A stretch of DNA of 64,000 bases from Flavobacterium limi (GTDB lineage: Bacteria; Bacteroidota; Bacteroidia; Flavobacteriales; Flavobacteriaceae), in NCBI RefSeq assembly GCF_010645075.1, contig NZ_JAADZV010000001.1:992001-1056000 (forward strand). The letters run 5' to 3'. Under the pieces are notes generated by a model. That model made no database searches. It was not told where the DNA came from and worked only from the letters and a program-made list of their open reading frames with translations. The position numbers and the translations under genes are program-made. Below, one piece after another: positions 61,948 through 64,000 of the stretch. How positions within the stretch are numbered: the first letter of the stretch is position 1; every line of letters starts with the position of its first letter.

Positions 61948-62616
61948 TTAATGCTCAAAAAAATCGAGTTCTAATTGTTCGGGCAGGAGCCTGAAACTCA
62001 TTCGGTGATATTTGGTAGTACCATATTTTTTAATGGCTTCACGATGTTCTTTGGTAGGATAGCCTTTATTTTGTTTCCAGTTGTACATCGGGAATTCTTT
62101 GTGAATTTTGTTCATGAATTCATCACGATACGTTTTTGCCAGTACAGAAGCTGCGGCGATACTCAGAAATTTTGAATCACCTTTTATAATGCTTTGATTC
62201 GGTATTGATTTTAATAACTCAATTTCAGTAGCAGAGAATTGTCTTCCAAAAGTATTTTTCAGGCCCAATTTTGCATTCAGTGAACGGTTTCCGTCTACAA
62301 TAATAAATTCAGGTACCTGGTTTAATTTAAGGATGCATTCCTGCATTCCTTTCATCGAAGCATTCAGGATATTGATTTCGTCAATTTCATCGGGATGTAA
62401 ATGCGTTACGGCAAAACAAATAGCGTTTTCTTCAATTATAGGTTTTAAAGATTCCCTTATTTTTTCTGAGAGTTGTTTACTGTCATTTAAGAACGAGTGC
62501 TCAAAATCAGCAGGTAAAATTACAGCTGCAGCAGTTACGGGTCCGGCAAGGCATCCACGGCCGGCTTCATCGGTTCCGGTTTCGAAGACATATCCTGAAA
62601 AATTTTTCTGAAGCAT
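61948..62616 (-). CDS. rnhB: Ribonuclease HII
   Basis: A 222-residue enzyme removing ribonucleotides from DNA duplexes. Catalytic acid motif [22 protein letters not shown], then ADGNRSL-like IIVDGNRSL and [24 protein letters not shown]. Length is usual; the start is 6 bases after an AT-rich stretch. Confidence 0.95.
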   Translation of the reverse strand: MLQKNFSGYVFETGTDEAGRGCLAGPVTAAAVILPADFEHSFLNDSKQLSEKIRESLKPIIEENAICFAVTHLHPDEIDEINILNASMKGMQECILKLNQVPEFIIVDGNRSLNAKLGLKNTFGRQFSATEIELLKSIPNQSIIKGDSKFLSIAAASVLAKTYRDEFMNKIHKEFPMYNWKQNKGYPTKEHREAIKKYGTTKYHRMSFRLLPEQLELDFFEH

Positions 62617-62735
62617 TCTTTAATTTTTAAAACACAAATATTGTAAAATTTTCTGTAAAAATATACGTTCTCATTCTGTTTGATAAAGCAGTTGCATAAA
62701 TTGATGCGTTTTTTTATTTATACATATTTATAATT

Positions 62736-62743
62736 TACCTTTG
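62736..62743 (+). promoter_or_regulatory. Bacteroidota -7 element TACCTTTG
   Basis: Exact TAnnTTTG match 47 bases before the porin ORF, in the divergent gap with rnhB. Confidence 0.5.
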
Positions 62744-62789
62744 CTTTAGCAATTTTATCGAAAATCATTACACATACATACGCTATCAA

Positions 62790-64000
62790 ATGAGAATACT
62801 TTTTTTTCTATATCTATTAGTTCTGCCTTCTTTATTATTTTCTCAGGAAGTAACTCCTAAAAAGAGTTTAGATATGAATTCTCAATATTCCAGTATTACG
62901 GATACTGTAAAAAAGAAAAAAGCACTTGTAGCTAAAATTGATCAATATCAAATCGTTACTTTAGAACACGATACCACAATTGTGGATACTTCTTTAACTT
63001 TAAAAAGTGCCTACAGACAAAATTACCTTAGAAGGGATAACTTTGGGCTTTTGCCTTTTTCTAATATTGGGCAAACCTACAATACGTTGCAATATAGCCT
63101 GACTGATTTTTCTCCTTATCCGGACATTGGTTTCCAGGGAAAACATTTTAATTTTATGGATGCTAGTGAGATTCACTATTACCATGTAGCAACACCATTG
63201 ACTGAATTATTTTTTAATACATCCATTGGGAAGGGACAAAACGTTGACTCGTTTATTACGCTGAACACATCAAAAAACCTTAACTTTTTTGCCGCCTACA
63301 GAGGTTTGCGTTCTGAAGGGAAATATATTAACCAGTTAACCAGTATTGGTAATTTTAGAATTGGGGCAAGTTATAATACAACGGAAAAGCGTTATGTCTT
63401 ATATGCCCATTATACTTATCAGGATGTTTTAAATGAAGAAAACGGCGGAATCACAACACCTGAGGATTTTGAAAGCGGAGATCCGAATTTTACTAATCGC
63501 CAGCGATTGGAAGTGTATCTGACAGATGCTGAATCTTTCCTAAAAGGAAAAAGACTCTTTTTTGATCATGCCTTCAGGATAAATCCTAAAAATGCAAACA
63601 ATAATTTATATATAACACATCAGTTTAATTTTGAAAATAAATTTTTCGAATATAAACAGCCAACAGTTTTGTCAACAGTAGGAAGCACATCTGTACAGCG
63701 ATTTGGGGAGTCGTATGTGACCAGTAATCTTAAAGACCAGACGCATTTCGAAAAATTGTATAATAGGGTTGGGGTTGCATATGAGAATTCATTGCTGGGA
63801 AAATTTAATTTCTTTATTGATGATTACAGGTCAAATTATAAATACGAAAGAATTATTGTAATTGATGAAGATAATTACATTCCCGACAATTTATTCAGGG
63901 AAATCAATAGTATAGGAGCGCAATATGAATATCAGAAGAATAAATGGAATGGAAGATTTTTGTTCTCAAGATCCATTACAAAAGAAGCTATTTCTGATTT
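62790..64000 (+). CDS. Putative beta-barrel porin (Porin_10-like), truncated at window edge
   Basis: From ATG 62790 the frame is open to the window end (403 codons). A signal peptide (RILFFLYLLVLPSLLFSQE) leads to a barrel pattern: TYNTLQYSLTDFSPYPDIGFQGKHFNFM, ATPLTELFFNTSIGKGQNVD, NLNFFAAYRGLRSEGKYINQL (each a piece). This resembles the Porin_10 family of Bacteroidota. The C-terminal part is beyond the window. Confidence 0.82.
   Translation, partial: MRILFFLYLLVLPSLLFSQEVTPKKSLDMNSQYSSITDTVKKKKALVAKIDQYQIVTLEHDTTIVDTSLTLKSAYRQNYLRRDNFGLLPFSNIGQTYNTLQYSLTDFSPYPDIGFQGKHFNFMDASEIHYYHVATPLTELFFNTSIGKGQNVDSFITLNTSKNLNFFAAYRGLRSEGKYINQLTSIGNFRIGASYNTTEKRYVLYAHYTYQDVLNEENGGITTPEDFESGDPNFTNRQRLEVYLTDAESFLKGKRLFFDHAFRINPKNANNNLYITHQFNFENKFFEYKQPTVLSTVGSTSVQRFGESYVTSNLKDQTHFEKLYNRVGVAYENSLLGKFNFFIDDYRSNYKYERIIVIDEDNYIPDNLFREINSIGAQYEYQKNKWNGRFLFSRSITKEAISD

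Overview
The window looks like the chromosome of a Flavobacterium-type member of the Bacteroidota. It is AT-rich, and many genes are preceded by the Bacteroidota -7 promoter element TAnnTTTG. It carries a TonB receptor, BBP2-type and Porin_10-type barrels, DUF4230, DUF4136, DKNYY and DUF5522 proteins, and several families of flavobacterial palindromic repeats. There are no rRNA or tRNA genes, no complete IS element and no CRISPR array.

1-13.5 kb: an edge-truncated histidine kinase and an APC amino acid permease precede a large K+ uptake (kdp) locus on the minus strand. In transcription order this is a small conserved ORF, a 28-aa membrane peptide, kdpF, kdpA, kdpB, kdpC, a BBP2-like porin, a short KdpD (KdpD plus USP domains only) and a separate HAMP/PAS histidine kinase. 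An NtrC-type response regulator (13.6-14.9 kb) lies upstream in place of an OmpR-type KdpE. Almost every junction in the locus holds a copy of one palindromic repeat family (TGTAAAATGT/ACATTTTACA). Two copies appear to lie in frame inside kdpB, and a four-helix-bundle (S23/IVP-like) gene sits between two copies in the kdpB-kdpA gap.

15-37.6 kb: mostly housekeeping genes. These include a luciferase-like oxidoreductase, a PNPOx-like protein, DUF4230, a GIY-YIG endonuclease framed by a perfect 30-base inverted repeat, phenylalanine hydroxylase, a decayed DUF1348 gene, a group III truncated haemoglobin, ilvA behind an Ile-rich leader peptide and attenuator, hutU, a PLP desulfhydrase, a LysM glucosaminidase, hemL, nadB-nadA, and an anaerobic ribonucleotide reductase operon. 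In that operon the glycyl-radical domain is a separate 54-aa protein between nrdD and nrdG.

37.9-49 kb: an anaerobic nitrogen-oxide respiration island. It holds a copper nitrite reductase fused to cytochrome c, a paralogous free cytochrome c, NirV, SCO, a barrel porin, NarK and an unusual nitrate-reductase-like complex (b-type membrane subunit, NapA/NasA-type Mo subunit, 4x[4Fe-4S] subunit, Rieske protein, small membrane protein). nirK and narK share an ATGAT-N4-ATCAT palindrome placed alike about 42 bases before their predicted starts.

49-64 kb: D-lactate dehydrogenase, a lipoprotein, a two-gene module of an ABC-type ATPase plus a PD-(D/E)XK-like nuclease (candidate defence system), lysS, a repeat-rich gap, a lipoprotein, lipB, two Crp/Fnr-like regulators with an SDR and an NTF2-like protein, a TonB-dependent receptor, rnhB and an edge-truncated Porin_10 barrel.
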